NCBI RefSeq assembly: GCF_014193895.1
Contig: NZ_BLZR01000001.1
Span: forward strand, 1,984,001-2,048,000
Direction: 5' to 3'
Source: Clostridium fungisolvens
Lineage (GTDB): Bacteria; Bacillota; Clostridia; Clostridiales; Clostridiaceae
Length of the DNA: 64,000 nt
The position numbers and the translations under genes are program-made. The notes under the pieces were generated by a model. It made no database searches and was not told where the DNA came from. It saw nothing but the letters and a program-made list of their open reading frames with translations. Positions 10,935 through 20,266 of this stretch are shown piece by piece (the stretch's first letter is position 1; each line of letters starts with the position of its first letter).

Positions 10935-11032
10935 AGAGTTCCTATGCCGAAATTTAATTTATACTTGTTCGAAAATCACGGCTTCTTGGGATTTTCGAGC
11001 ATGTATAAATTAATAGTTGAGCTTGGAACTCT
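10935..11032 (+). repeat. about 98-bp palindromic repeat, copy 2
   Basis: The ends are AGAGTTCC and GGAACTCT. Inner arms include TTTATACTTG...CATGTATAAAT and TCGAAAATC...GATTTTCGA around CACGGCTTCTTGG. Nearly the same sequence occurs inverted at 16800-16897. It lies upstream of the divergent small HTH gene and next to copy 3. Confidence 0.8.
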
Positions 11033-11036
11033 ATAA

Positions 11037-11136
11037 AGGATTTCTGCATCGAAACTTAAGTTATACTTGATCGATAATCTAGGCTTTAGAGGATTATCAG
11101 TGGAATGTACAACGTAGTAGTTGAGTTAGGAGTCCT
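11037..11136 (+). repeat. about 98-bp palindromic repeat, copy 3
   Basis: Tandem to copy 2, four bases away, same orientation. Ends are AGGATTTC and GGAGTCCT, inner arms TCGATAATC...GATTATC. It has diverged at many positions while keeping the pairing layout. Confidence 0.7.
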
Positions 11137-11413
11137 ATAAATATGAATTATTTCAATTCATATTAATTAATACAGCATATTTATATTCTTTTATGAATCA
11201 AATTATTTCACTTTCAGATGAATATGAATGAGAATAGCATAAAATTCCTTATTAAATTTGTTATACTTTGTGTTGTGAAAAAAGTAATAAAGAACATTAT
11301 TTTAGGATAAAAAATAAAAGCATTTATTGTAATAGTCAAAATGGCCATTACAGTAAATACTTTTAAAGTTTAAATATAAATGTAATTCTATCAAGTAATT
11401 ATAAATATTTAAG

Positions 11414-12409
11414 CTAGCTTAGATTTTGTAAAATTAAATCGCCTTTATAGTGAGAATCAATAGGATTTTCCAATAGATATTTAATAAATACAGCAGTAAC
11501 TAGTGGGTCAAATTGAGTTCCAGCATTTTTACTTAATTCATTAATTGCATAGTTTGGATCGAGACTTTTTCTATAAACTCTATTTGAAGTCATAGCGTCA
11601 AATGCATCAGCAACTGCTATTATAGCAGCACATTGAGGAATTTCATCTCCTATCAGCCCATTAGGATAACCAAGTCCATCGTATCTTTCGTGGTGATATA
11701 AAATCATATCTAATATTTTGTTTTCATTAAAGTTCTCTACTAATTTAAGCATATCATGTCCAATTGTTGGATGTTGCTGGATTAGCTTATATTCTTCTTT
11801 ACTGAGCTTTATTGGCTTATTTAATATACCATCGCTTATACCTATTTTACCGATGTCATGAAGTAGCGCACCAACATAGACTGTTTCACAATCAGCCTTA
11901 GAATATTTTAATCTTTCTGCAATAATCTCAGAATATTTAGCAACATTTTTAGAATGGGATGCTGTGTAAGAATCTCTTGATTCGATAGTTCTCGCTAAAG
12001 TTTTAATAAAATCTACAGTATCTTTATTATGTTTGCTATGGACCTTTATTAAATAAGTAATAATGAAGCCTATTAAAAAATAAGAAATCCAGTTTGGAAA
12101 AAAGTACATCAAATAGTGGATAATATCATGAATTGATCCATTAAGTGGATCTCTTTGGAAAAATGGAGAAAAATATGTGTTTACAGCTACAGTAGCAAAG
12201 CTTATAAATAAATGCTGATATATATTGAAAAGAGATATTCCTGAAGCAATCATTATAAGAACAAATGTAGGATTAGGATGATTGCTAGAATCATATATTT
12301 CTATAATTATTGCAACAAAAAAAGTTATGAGAGTAATAAACTTGAACAATTTAGAATTGTTTTCGAAAAGTTCCCACCTAATCTTTTTATGGATATATTT
12401 CAATTTCAT
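11414..12409 (-). CDS. membrane HD-GYP domain protein, probable c-di-GMP phosphodiesterase
   Basis: A 331-residue protein. The N-terminal half has several membrane segments (about residues 22-42, 50-75 and 103-122). The C-terminal half is an HD-GYP domain: HSKNVAKY, the HD pair in GALLHDIGKIGI, the extra metal-site stretch IQQHPTIG, HHERYDGLGYP (GYP variant, G-L-G-Y-P) and DAFDAMTSNRVYR. HD-GYP proteins hydrolyse cyclic-di-GMP. No PAS or receiver domain is present, so any input would be through the membrane part. The start was placed at 12409, where AAAGGAG lies upstream on this strand. Confidence 0.88.
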   Translation of the reverse strand: MKLKYIHKKIRWELFENNSKLFKFITLITFFVAIIIEIYDSSNHPNPTFVLIMIASGISLFNIYQHLFISFATVAVNTYFSPFFQRDPLNGSIHDIIHYLMYFFPNWISYFLIGFIITYLIKVHSKHNKDTVDFIKTLARTIESRDSYTASHSKNVAKYSEIIAERLKYSKADCETVYVGALLHDIGKIGISDGILNKPIKLSKEEYKLIQQHPTIGHDMLKLVENFNENKILDMILYHHERYDGLGYPNGLIGDEIPQCAAIIAVADAFDAMTSNRVYRKSLDPNYAINELSKNAGTQFDPLVTAVFIKYLLENPIDSHYKGDLILQNLS

Positions 12410-12675
12410 TAAACTATTTCTCCTTTTAGCAACTATAAATATGTTTCCTATGTTAGAAATTATTAGCACAAAACAATTATATATAGGGATTACTGTATAA
12501 TTATAAAATAATTGTGTGATGTTAATGTGATGATAGATATGTATTTACAAATATTAAGAAAAGATAGGTAAAAGTGTGATTTAAATCAATGTATTATATT
12601 GTGAATTTTACTATAATTTAATTAAACAAAGCTTAAGTAAGCAAATTTAATTATAAAGAATTGGAGGTATTATAT

Positions 12676-12864
12676 ATGAAAGCTTGTGTAGATAAAGAAG
12701 CATGTATAGGATGTGGACTTTGTGCATCGATTAGCTCAAGAGTATTTTGTATGGAGGATGATGGAAAGGCAGTTGCAACTGAGGATGAGATACTAGACTC
12801 AGATCTTAATGATACAGAAGAGGCTGCTAGTTCATGCCCAGTTAGTGCTATAACCTTAGAGTAA
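12676..12864 (+). CDS. single-cluster 4Fe-4S ferredoxin
   Basis: A 62-residue ferredoxin, an electron carrier. The cluster ligands are in CIGCGLC (three Cys, residues about 10-16) and CPVSAI (fourth Cys, about residue 55). The Cys usually found after CASI is Ser here (CASISS), and an extra Cys appears in VFCMEDDGK, so the optional disulfide of this family is probably altered. The region around DDGKA fits the Thermotoga/clostridial small ferredoxin family. TTGGAGG (12661-12667) precedes the ATG at 12676. It is monocistronic. Confidence 0.9.
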   Translation: MKACVDKEACIGCGLCASISSRVFCMEDDGKAVATEDEILDSDLNDTEEAASSCPVSAITLE

Positions 12865-12923
12865 GGTAAAATTTCTTATATTTAAAATTAGTTTATAAGC
12901 TGAAAGTATGTATAAATTATTAT

Positions 12924-13020
12924 AGATGAACCACTTCGTACTAGAATTTATATTTTTAAATTCTCTCACCAAAGCCCGTGAGAGTTTTAAAAATAGATTT
13001 CGAATCGAAGTGGTTCATCT
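12924..13020. repeat. CACTTCG palindromic repeat, copy a (full length, 97 bp)
   Basis: Outer arms AGATGAACCACTTCG and CGAAGTGGTTCATCT pair perfectly. Inner parts are AATTTATATTTTTAAA / TTTTAAAAATAGATT and a central CTCTCAC...GTGAGAG hairpin. The same layout recurs at 41368 and 41471 and, shortened, at 16219 and 24468. It follows the ferredoxin gene. Confidence 0.85.
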
Positions 13021-13131
13021 TTAGTTTAATTAGGAATGATACAAAAGAGGAATGTAAGTTGATATAAGAAGAAACTAATGAATATTACTGCTTTATAAGG
13101 AAAAAATAATTCTTAAAAGGAGTGATTTATT

Positions 13132-13239
13132 ATGGCTAAAAACAAGGGAAACAAACAGTACGATCAAGAAAATAGTATGGAACAAAGAACTGACAGAAAT
13201 CAGCTTCAAGGGAAAGGGTCGAAAAAGAAGACTAAATAA
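13132..13239 (+). CDS. small basic protein (35 residues), unknown
   Basis: A 35-residue Lys/Asn/Gln-rich protein beginning MAKNKGNKQYDQENSMEQ and ending GKGSKKKTK. It is supported by a strong ribosome binding site (AAAAGGAG, 13117-13124) at a normal distance and by a terminator immediately downstream at 13271-13312. The composition recalls small clostridial spore or acid-soluble basic proteins, but I cannot assign a family. Confidence 0.6.
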   Translation: MAKNKGNKQYDQENSMEQRTDRNQLQGKGSKKKTK

Positions 13240-13270
13240 AAATTATTGGATATATAAGCTGATATTTATA

Positions 13271-13312
13271 AAAATAATCCATCTGGAATCAATTTCTAGG
13301 TGGATTATTTTT
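13271..13312 (+). terminator. terminator of the 35-residue gene
   Basis: The stem AAAATAATCCATCT with AGGTGGATTATTTTT, with a T-run included in the 3' arm. Confidence 0.85.
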
Positions 13313-13493
13313 ATGTATTAGGCTTTATTTATTAAAATAAGTAGAAAATTTAACCATAATTATGATTGTGTTTAATATAGTATTAAAAAAATAATGTGAA
13401 ATATGACAAAATGTAGAAAAAAACTCAATATTATAGTATATTTAATGTATATTACAAATATGTTGCAAACTGTTAAAGTATGGAGGGGGAACA

Positions 13494-16208
13494 TTGGACG
13501 CAAATTTAATTTTCAACAAGATAGAGCCATTCATAGTAGAAGATAAAGGGGTAATAACAGAAGTTGATTATAGTCTATTGCAGTTAACTGGTTACAATGA
13601 AGAGGATTTTCTTTGCAAGAATATAAATGAAGTATGGAAATTATTAACCAAAACAGATCTAGATGTTTTGAAGTTGAATAAAGAAATAATTATTTTTACC
13701 AAAGATTTAGAAGCTAAAATTGTAACTATTATAAAATGTGAAGAAAACTTTAGTAAAAAAGTTTTATATAAATTTATACAAAAATATGAATTGAGTTTTG
13801 AGGAAAGACATGGATTTTTGGAAAAGTTAATAATTGATGAGAGATTTGGTATTGGGATTCACTTAGCTCAAGACTTTACCTTAATAAAATCAAATGAAAC
13901 TTTTTTGAAATTCTTTGAACAACCATTCAGAACTAAAGAAATGTGTTATGGAAAAAAACTTAGTGATTTGATTCCTAGTTTTAGCGGATCAAAGGAAGAA
14001 ACAATATGGAAAGGAATAGTAAGTTCAAATCAATCCTGTTATATGTCTGAGAGGAAAGGATTATTGCCAGATAATGATAGATATTGGGATTATAATATAA
14101 TACCTATTTCAGAAGATGGAGAGGTAAAATATGTTGTTGCCATGATTGAGGATGTTACTGCAAGAGTTTCAAGTAGAGAACATATAAGAGTTAAAAATGA
14201 ACAACTAGAAGCTGTTTTCGATAGTGTTGAAGATATAATAATTATGGTGGATAAAGATGAAAATTATTTAGGTGGAAACAAATCATCGAAAGCGCTATAT
14301 GACTTATATAAGAGAAATAGAAAACTAGAAGATGCACGGTTTAAAGTCTACAATTATGATAGAGAAGAAGTAAGTTTAGAACAGCTAGATTTGAATTTAG
14401 TACGTGAAGGTAAAGCTATAAAAAATACGAAAATAATAGTAGAACTTGAAAATGATATTAAATATTATGAACTCAGTGGTAATCCTATATTTGATGAAAG
14501 TGGGAATGTATCATATGGTGTTTTTATACTTCATGACATTACTAAAGAAGTAATAAGAACAAAAGTTATTGAGAAACAGAATAGAGAATTAGAAGCTATT
14601 ATTGAATGCGTAGATGATGTTGTAACCGTGGTAGATAAAGATGGTCGATATATTCGAAAGAGTACAAAAGAAGGAAATAAATATGTTAGAGATAACCAAG
14701 TTTTTTCTCACATTTCTTCAAATACCAAGTTTTATGATTTTGATGGCAATTTAATTCCTGTTGAACAATTATGTACAGCAAGGTTACTACGTGGTGAAAA
14801 AATTAAAAATTATAAAAGCATGACAACTGTGGATGATGAAGAAATTTACATAAGTGTAAGCGCAATCCCAATCTTTGATGATTTAGGACAGTTTGAGATG
14901 GGAGTTATGGTAACACACGACATTTCAGAATTGATGCAGTCTTATGTGAAAATAGAAAAACAAAAAAAGGAACTTGAAGTTATCATTGAAAATATGAGAG
15001 ACGGATTAACTGTACTTGATAAGAATGGGAATGTTATAAGGATTAATAAGGCATTCACAGAAATTATGAAAAAAGGAATGACTGTAAAGCCTACCTTTAG
15101 TTATGTTTCAGAGACCATGAAATTTGGACAAGTGTATTATAATGAAAAAGGGGAGGTTTTATCAAAAGAGGAGCTTCCTTCAATCAGAGTTTTGAATGGT
15201 GAGAGAGTAGAACAACAGAGGGTTATGGTTAAGAATGGAGCGAAAAACTATTATGTGGATTTCTATGGAACACCTATTTATGATAAGAATGGTCAGTTAC
15301 AATATGGTATTATAATAGGTCATCATATCACTGAAATGATGGAAAAGGAAAAAAAGATCAGAGAACAGCAAGAGCTACTATATAAAGCAGAGAAAAGTAG
15401 AAGAGAAGCTTTAGAAAAGGCTCTTATAATGAAGGATGAGTTTATATCCTTAATTACTCATGAGTTCAAGACGCCTTTAAATGTTATATATTCAGCTATA
15501 CAACTAATAGAACACGTATATATAAAGGAAATTCCAGAAAGGGTAAGTAATCTAATAGGTAATATAAAACAAAATACATTTAGGCAACTTAGGTTAGTAA
15601 ATAACCTCCTAGATATAACAAGATTAAATTCAGGTCATTTCAAGATAAATCTAAAAAATGTAGATATAGTTTATTTGACTGGAATGATTACAGATTCAGT
15701 AAAGTTATATGCAAATCAGAAAAAAATCAATTTATCTTTCAACACAAATGTGAAAAGTAAATTTATAGCAATGGATGATGAAAAATATGAAAGAATAATA
15801 TTAAATTTACTCTCAAATGCCATAAAGTTTACTCCGGAAGATGGAGCAATTTCTGTAACTATCAATGCAGATAATGATAAAGATCGTATTTTTATTATTG
15901 TAAAAGATACTGGGATTGGTATACCGAAAGCTAAGAAAAATATAATTTTTGAAAGATTTGGACAGGTAGATAGTAATCTATCAAGACAAGCCGAAGGAAC
16001 AGGTATTGGCTTATCACTTGTAAAACTTTTAGTGGAAAACTTGGACGGAACCATATCAGTTGAAAGTGAGATAGGAGCAGGAAGCTCATTTACAGTTGGA
16101 TTTCCTATGAAAGAGTATGTTGAAAATGAAAAAAACTATAACTGTGTTGACGCGGATACTAGGCTAATAACTGCTATTAGTGTAGAGTTTTCAGATATTT
16201 ATTTTTGA
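13494..16208 (+). CDS. orphan multi-PAS sensor histidine kinase
   Basis: A 904-residue soluble kinase. The N-terminus holds about five PAS-like units. The last three (about residues 235-355, 360-490 and 493-620) look like internal repeats, each beginning LE(A/V)(I/V)(I/F)...V(D/E)DKxG. HisKA follows, with the phosphorylated H656 (ITHEFKTPLNV), then HATPase_c with N box (NLLSNAIKF), G1 (DTGIGIP) and G2 (GTGIGLSLVK). There is no receiver domain, membrane segment or neighbouring response regulator. In clostridia such orphan kinases include those that phosphorylate Spo0A directly; that target is only a possibility here. The start is TTG with a strong GGAGGGGG just upstream. Confidence 0.88.
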   Translation: MDANLIFNKIEPFIVEDKGVITEVDYSLLQLTGYNEEDFLCKNINEVWKLLTKTDLDVLKLNKEIIIFTKDLEAKIVTIIKCEENFSKKVLYKFIQKYELSFEERHGFLEKLIIDERFGIGIHLAQDFTLIKSNETFLKFFEQPFRTKEMCYGKKLSDLIPSFSGSKEETIWKGIVSSNQSCYMSERKGLLPDNDRYWDYNIIPISEDGEVKYVVAMIEDVTARVSSREHIRVKNEQLEAVFDSVEDIIIMVDKDENYLGGNKSSKALYDLYKRNRKLEDARFKVYNYDREEVSLEQLDLNLVREGKAIKNTKIIVELENDIKYYELSGNPIFDESGNVSYGVFILHDITKEVIRTKVIEKQNRELEAIIECVDDVVTVVDKDGRYIRKSTKEGNKYVRDNQVFSHISSNTKFYDFDGNLIPVEQLCTARLLRGEKIKNYKSMTTVDDEEIYISVSAIPIFDDLGQFEMGVMVTHDISELMQSYVKIEKQKKELEVIIENMRDGLTVLDKNGNVIRINKAFTEIMKKGMTVKPTFSYVSETMKFGQVYYNEKGEVLSKEELPSIRVLNGERVEQQRVMVKNGAKNYYVDFYGTPIYDKNGQLQYGIIIGHHITEMMEKEKKIREQQELLYKAEKSRREALEKALIMKDEFISLITHEFKTPLNVIYSAIQLIEHVYIKEIPERVSNLIGNIKQNTFRQLRLVNNLLDITRLNSGHFKINLKNVDIVYLTGMITDSVKLYANQKKINLSFNTNVKSKFIAMDDEKYERIILNLLSNAIKFTPEDGAISVTINADNDKDRIFIIVKDTGIGIPKAKKNIIFERFGQVDSNLSRQAEGTGIGLSLVKLLVENLDGTISVESEIGAGSSFTVGFPMKEYVENEKNYNCVDADTRLITAISVEFSDIYF

Positions 16209-16218
16209 TTTTTGTAGC

Positions 16219-16290
16219 ATTTTTAAATTATTCCCTCAAAGCACAGAGTAGTTTTGAAAATAGATTTTGGATTGAAGCGTTTAATATTTA
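16219..16290. repeat. CACTTCG repeat, copy b (partial)
   Basis: The TTTTTAAATTATTCCCTC and AAATAGATTTTGGATTGAA segments match the second half of the copy at 41471-41555. The outer CACTTCG arms are lost, so this is a decayed remnant behind the kinase gene. Confidence 0.5.
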
Positions 16291-16332
16291 AATTTTATGA
16301 TAATAATTAAGGATTTAATGTTTAGATATATG

Positions 16333-16366
16333 AAAAATACTGCTATTTTTAATAGCAGTATTTTAT
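16333..16366. terminator. bidirectional terminator
   Basis: AAAAATACTGCTATT and AATAGCAGTATTTT pair perfectly with a short loop and have T/A runs on both sides. It lies between the convergent kinase and the small acidic protein gene. Confidence 0.85.
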
Positions 16367-16397
16367 TTGCTAGGCAAAAAATGTAGAAGCTAAAATG

Positions 16398-16622
16398 TTA
16401 TTCCCATTCTTCTATGTTTTCTGCACCATCAAATTGTTCAACTGCCCATTCAATAGCTTCAGTACTATTTTCAAATCTTTTATGAGTATTACTTACATAG
16501 GCATACGCTGGATTATCGTCAGCTGATTGTATTGTGATGTTTTTATCCTCACCTATAATCTTTACCTCACCATTTGTTTCTAAAAAGTCACTTAAGCTTT
16601 CTATTAATTCATTCTCATCCAT
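16398..16622 (-). CDS. small acidic protein of unknown function
   Basis: A 74-residue acidic protein, mixed alpha/beta: MDENELIESLSDFLETNG, a strand VKIIGEDKNITIQS, and a helix STEAIEWAVEQF. It has no Cys, membrane segment or motif that I recognise. AAAGGATG precedes the ATG at 16622, which was preferred to an upstream ATG at 16667 that has no ribosome binding site. It is monocistronic. Confidence 0.65.
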   Translation of the reverse strand: MDENELIESLSDFLETNGEVKIIGEDKNITIQSADDNPAYAYVSNTHKRFENSTEAIEWAVEQFDGAENIEEWE

Positions 16623-16799
16623 TAATATCATCCTTTCTTGGTAATAATTTGGTGATTTAGTTAGCAATAAATATTATTGTACATATACCTATATGATTAT
16701 TCATTCTAACTAAAAATAAATTTATTTTATGAAAATGTATACATTTAAGACTATACCGCCTGTATTTAAATCTCAAGTTTTAAAGCCAGCTAATTGTAT

Positions 16800-16897
16800 A
16801 GAGTTCCTAACTCAACTATTAATTTATACATGCCAGAAAATCCCCAGAAGCCGGGATTTTCGAACAAGTATAAATTAAGTTTCGATATAGGAACTCT
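16800..16897 (-). repeat. about 98-bp palindromic repeat, copy 4 (inverted)
   Basis: This copy reads as the reverse complement of copy 2 (10935-11032) with few differences. It has ends AGAGTTCC/GGAACTCT and a central CAGAAAATCCC...GGGATTTTCG arm. It is upstream of the small acidic protein gene. Confidence 0.8.
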
Positions 16898-17300
16898 TTA
16901 ATTGTACTTAGACAAACTTTAGAAATTGATAAAAACTTGAAGCAGTGTATCTTTAATAATAATAGGTATGCAGTGTTATAGGTATATAGTCCTACAAGAT
17001 AACAAAAATTAAGAACAATTTTAAATTAGGATGAAAACAATTGAAATTTAATTTGTTTTTGCTAAAGAGTAAGAACAGATATATAGTTAAACAATATTTA
17101 TTAAAAAATTGGGCTAAATTATTATTGAATTTAAATATTACGAAGTAAGGCATTTATGCATATAATAGATATCAATGAAGAATTTCACTATAAGCTTATT
17201 GAAGTAACCTATATCCAAAATTATTAACCACAAGAGACGAAAAAACTAGCTTCTTATGAAAAGTTTAAACACCAGAAGAGATATTTAGGAGAGATAGATT

Positions 17301-17396
17301 ATGTTAATGTTGTGTTACATTATAGGGATAATATTATCAAGTATTTTTATTTTTACTTTAGCTAAGGCTTCAGTTAAGAGGAATGGTAAAGGATAA
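17301..17396 (+). CDS. possible 31-residue single-span membrane protein
   Basis: A short frame encoding an N-terminal hydrophobic helix (MLMLCYIIGIILSSIFIFTL) and a basic tail (AKASVKRNGKG), with GGAGAG 8 bases before the ATG. The arrangement fits a small inner-membrane peptide. There is no family match that I can name, and coding status rests only on the start signal and composition. The flanking region (16898-17300) holds nothing else that I recognise. Confidence 0.45.
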   Translation: MLMLCYIIGIILSSIFIFTLAKASVKRNGKG

Positions 17397-17488
17397 TATT
17401 TTATTTGTGGGTGAAATCAATCTTATACAAATATAATTAAGAACGCTATTAAAAGATTTTGGAAAAACTAATATTTTTAATCTGAATA

Positions 17489-17532
17489 AATAAAGGCCAT
17501 GCATAAGCAAGTTTATTGATTACGCATGGCTT
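17489..17532 (-). terminator. terminator of the chemoreceptor gene
   Basis: The stem GCCATGC/GCATGGC with additional TAA/TTA pairs, T-rich on the minus-strand 3' side. Confidence 0.7.
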
Positions 17533-17543
17533 ATTATTAATAA

Positions 17544-19271
17544 TTATTCAACTTTAAATTTATTTACAACATTGTTAAGTCTATCAGTCATATCTTTAAT
17601 ATTTTTCATATTAACTTTTACTTGGTACATAATAGCAGCTTGTTCTTCAGTTGAAGCAGCTGCCTGTTGACTACCAGCACTAAAACTTCTTGATATATCA
17701 TCAAGTTCATGAATCCTATTTAAGGAATCCTTACAAGTTTGTTCAATTATGTATATAGAACTAATAATTTCTTTTATTTTAATATTAGTGTCAACGCTTG
17801 ATCTTTGAAGATCTGATAAATAACTATCAACCTTATTTACAGAAGCTACACTTTCATTTGCATGTCCGACGCCTTTTTCAATTGCTTTCATTGCATTCAA
17901 GATTTCATTTTGCATAGAATTTGCAATTTCACTTATTTGACTGCTTGCATTACTTGATTGTTCGGCTAAATCTTTAATCTCATTTGCAACTATGGCAAAT
18001 CCCTTACCTTGTTCTCCAGCCCTAGCAGCTTCAATAGCAGCGTTGAGTGATAATAAGTTAGTCTGACTAGTTATTTCTGAAATAGTTTCACTAAAAGCAT
18101 TAATCTCTTTTGATTTGCTATCAAGTTCTTTAATAATTATTGCAGTGGATTCTATAGTATCTGTTACTGTAGTTACTTTTTCTATAGAAGTTTTAAATAG
18201 ATTTAGAGCAGCTTTAGTATTATTTAGTGATGTATCAGATGAAGAAGAAACAATGTTAGCTTTTTGAACTGAATTTTCAACTTGCCTAAAAACTTCATCC
18301 ATTGTTGTTGAAACTTCATTAATACGATTTGTTTGCTCTAAGGAACCTGTAGCTATTTCATTTATAACTTGAGTAATTTCTTCTGCTGTATTACTTGTTT
18401 CAGTAAAACTTTTATGCATTTCGGTTATTTCAGAATTAACTTCCTTAGTATTATTTTTTATCTCACTTGTTATAACAGAAATGTTATTAACCATTTCTCC
18501 GAAAGACTGAGTTAACTCGCCGATTTCATCATCGCCGATTTTATCAAATTTTATTGTCAGGTCACCATTTTTTATTAACTCCGCTTTCTTTTTAAGTTTA
18601 TTTAAAGAGCGTACTAAGAAAATAGAAAAGATTTCGCCGATAATTATTCCAACAACAATTATTGCAACTACAAGAACACATATATTAAATTTAAATTTAT
18701 TAAGTTGATTAACCATAATGTTGGCATCGAAGTCAGCAGCAAGTACTCCAACTATATTACCTGAGGTATCTTTAATTGGAGTATATGCAGAAATAAGATT
18801 TCCCCATTCATCTGAATGAAATTCATATCCTGAGGTACCATTAAAACTTTCTTTAAAAATATTTGTAACTGATTCTTCTTCATTACCTAGTGCAGAAAAG
18901 TTTTCGTCATCTGTAGGTGTACCATCAACCACATATATGTATTTGTTATCATTAGTCTTACGCATCGTATATAGATATTTCAGACCAGTAGATTTTCTTA
19001 TATCGCTTAGATGTGATTGAAGACTTTTGTAATAGTCTGAATTCATATCTTCTTTATTTTGGAGATTACTAAATTCTTTTGCGTCAATTGTGCTTAAAAT
19101 AGATTTAACTATATTTAATGCTGTATTACCTATTGTAGTTTCTATATTCTCTTTTGTCTTATAGTAAGTATAAATACCTACTGACAGTGAAGAGAATAAT
19201 ACTAGAATAATAAAACCTCCTATAATTTTATGACGTATTGATAACCCCTTTTTTTGCAATTGCAGCCTCAT
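17544..19271 (-). CDS. methyl-accepting chemotaxis protein
   Basis: A 575-residue transmembrane chemoreceptor. TM1 is at about residues 14-35 ([22 protein letters not shown]). An extracellular Cache-like sensor spans about 36-190, including [14 protein letters not shown] and a second half around [21 protein letters not shown]2 is at about 193-218, HAMP at about 219-270, and a cytoplasmic signalling domain at about 300-575 carries the conserved hairpin tip ([20 protein letters not shown], then [12 protein letters not shown]). It would signal to CheA/CheW. The start at 19271 follows AAAGGGAGATGG on this strand. The ligand is not deducible. Confidence 0.95.
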   Translation of the reverse strand: MRLQLQKKGLSIRHKIIGGFIILVLFSSLSVGIYTYYKTKENIETTIGNTALNIVKSILSTIDAKEFSNLQNKEDMNSDYYKSLQSHLSDIRKSTGLKYLYTMRKTNDNKYIYVVDGTPTDDENFSALGNEEESVTNIFKESFNGTSGYEFHSDEWGNLISAYTPIKDTSGNIVGVLAADFDANIMVNQLNKFKFNICVLVVAIIVVGIIIGEIFSIFLVRSLNKLKKKAELIKNGDLTIKFDKIGDDEIGELTQSFGEMVNNISVITSEIKNNTKEVNSEITEMHKSFTETSNTAEEITQVINEIATGSLEQTNRINEVSTTMDEVFRQVENSVQKANIVSSSSDTSLNNTKAALNLFKTSIEKVTTVTDTIESTAIIIKELDSKSKEINAFSETISEITSQTNLLSLNAAIEAARAGEQGKGFAIVANEIKDLAEQSSNASSQISEIANSMQNEILNAMKAIEKGVGHANESVASVNKVDSYLSDLQRSSVDTNIKIKEIISSIYIIEQTCKDSLNRIHELDDISRSFSAGSQQAAASTEEQAAIMYQVKVNMKNIKDMTDRLNNVVNKFKVE

Positions 19272-19792
19272 GTTTATGCCATCTCCCTTTAGACTAATTA
19301 TCGTAAGTTGTAATATCACATATATCATAACAAAAAATGATATTATTTGACAGTTAAAAGTGAAAATTAGTATCGTATTTTAAACTTTATCTAAAATAAA
19401 TGAATGATAATTATTTTAAAATATCTTAATAATAATTAATTACCATAAATATAATATAGAGAAATAAATGTACAATAAAATGAAGATTAAAGAATTACCG
19501 GTTAAATCAAACTTAAGAAGTTATTGGCTTAGTTTATTTGAAAATTAGGCTTCAATATGCAAGTAGTTTTTAAAAAATAGACTAATAGAAAGATGAACTT
19601 TTAAATACGAAAAAATTGCCACAAAACTAAAGTTCTTTAGAGATGTAGTAGAGATTTTATGCAGAAGTTTTTTGAAACTAGATTATTAAAATGTATAAAT
19701 TTCTTTTAAACAAGATTTGATCTGTTTTAAAACACAGCACGTAGAAGATGTAACATAAATGTTCTAACATTTCCAAAAAAGAGGTGATGGGT
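19272..19792. other. long intergenic region between divergent genes
   Basis: About 520 AT-rich bases between the chemoreceptor gene and the small HTH gene. It must hold the promoters of both. I see no convincing gene, repeat or structured RNA in it. Confidence 0.5.
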
Positions 19793-19987
19793 ATGGCGAG
19801 AAAAGAAAAAGTTTATGATATAGAAAAGGTTTTATTTTTATATCAAAAGTATGGTTCGTTAAATGCTGTAAGAATGAGAACAGGTTATGGATCGCAAAAA
19901 ATTAAGGAGATACTCATAGGAAGAGGAATAGAGTTAAAAAAATATATACCTGAGAGATGGGATTTTAAAGAAAAAATAAGATATTAG
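19793..19987 (+). CDS. small HTH-like protein (64 residues)
   Basis: A 64-residue basic protein. Residues about 8-40 form a helix-turn-helix-like unit (DIEKVLFLYQKYGSLNAVRM then GYGSQKIKEILIGRGI), similar to Tn3-resolvase-type or IS-type HTHs. The ATG at 19793 was chosen because AAAGAGGTG lies just upstream; the GTG at 19784 and ATG at 19787 overlap that signal. A terminator-like hairpin follows. It is probably a small DNA-binding regulator, but no target is visible. Confidence 0.6.
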   Translation: MARKEKVYDIEKVLFLYQKYGSLNAVRMRTGYGSQKIKEILIGRGIELKKYIPERWDFKEKIRY

Positions 19988-19996
19988 GGATGCATA

Positions 19997-20029
19997 GGGA
20001 TGAGGGCTGTGGCTTCGTCCCAATTTTTG
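19997..20029 (+). terminator. terminator of the 64-residue gene
   Basis: GGGATGA...TTCGTCCC hairpin (with wobble) followed by AATTTTT. Confidence 0.6.
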
Positions 20030-20266
20030 AATAATGAACTTTTGCCATAAAATGGTTAAAGTTGCAGGATATTGATACATTAAAGCTTATTTATTGATAT
20101 ATTTTTATTGTTGAAATATTTATAATGAACTTTATTTTATAAAAACAGTTAAATTCAAATAAATTAATAAAAATTTCCATGTTTTACTGCCTTTTTATGA
20201 AAAAATATGTATAATTATTAGTGGAAATACTAAAAAAATTAACATAACATTTAAGAGGTGATCAAA

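Noticed and set aside
10935..11136. Adjacent palindromes considered as a CRISPR array.
   Set aside because: Only two diverged units, each itself palindromic and about 98 bp long, without uniform spacers or cas genes.
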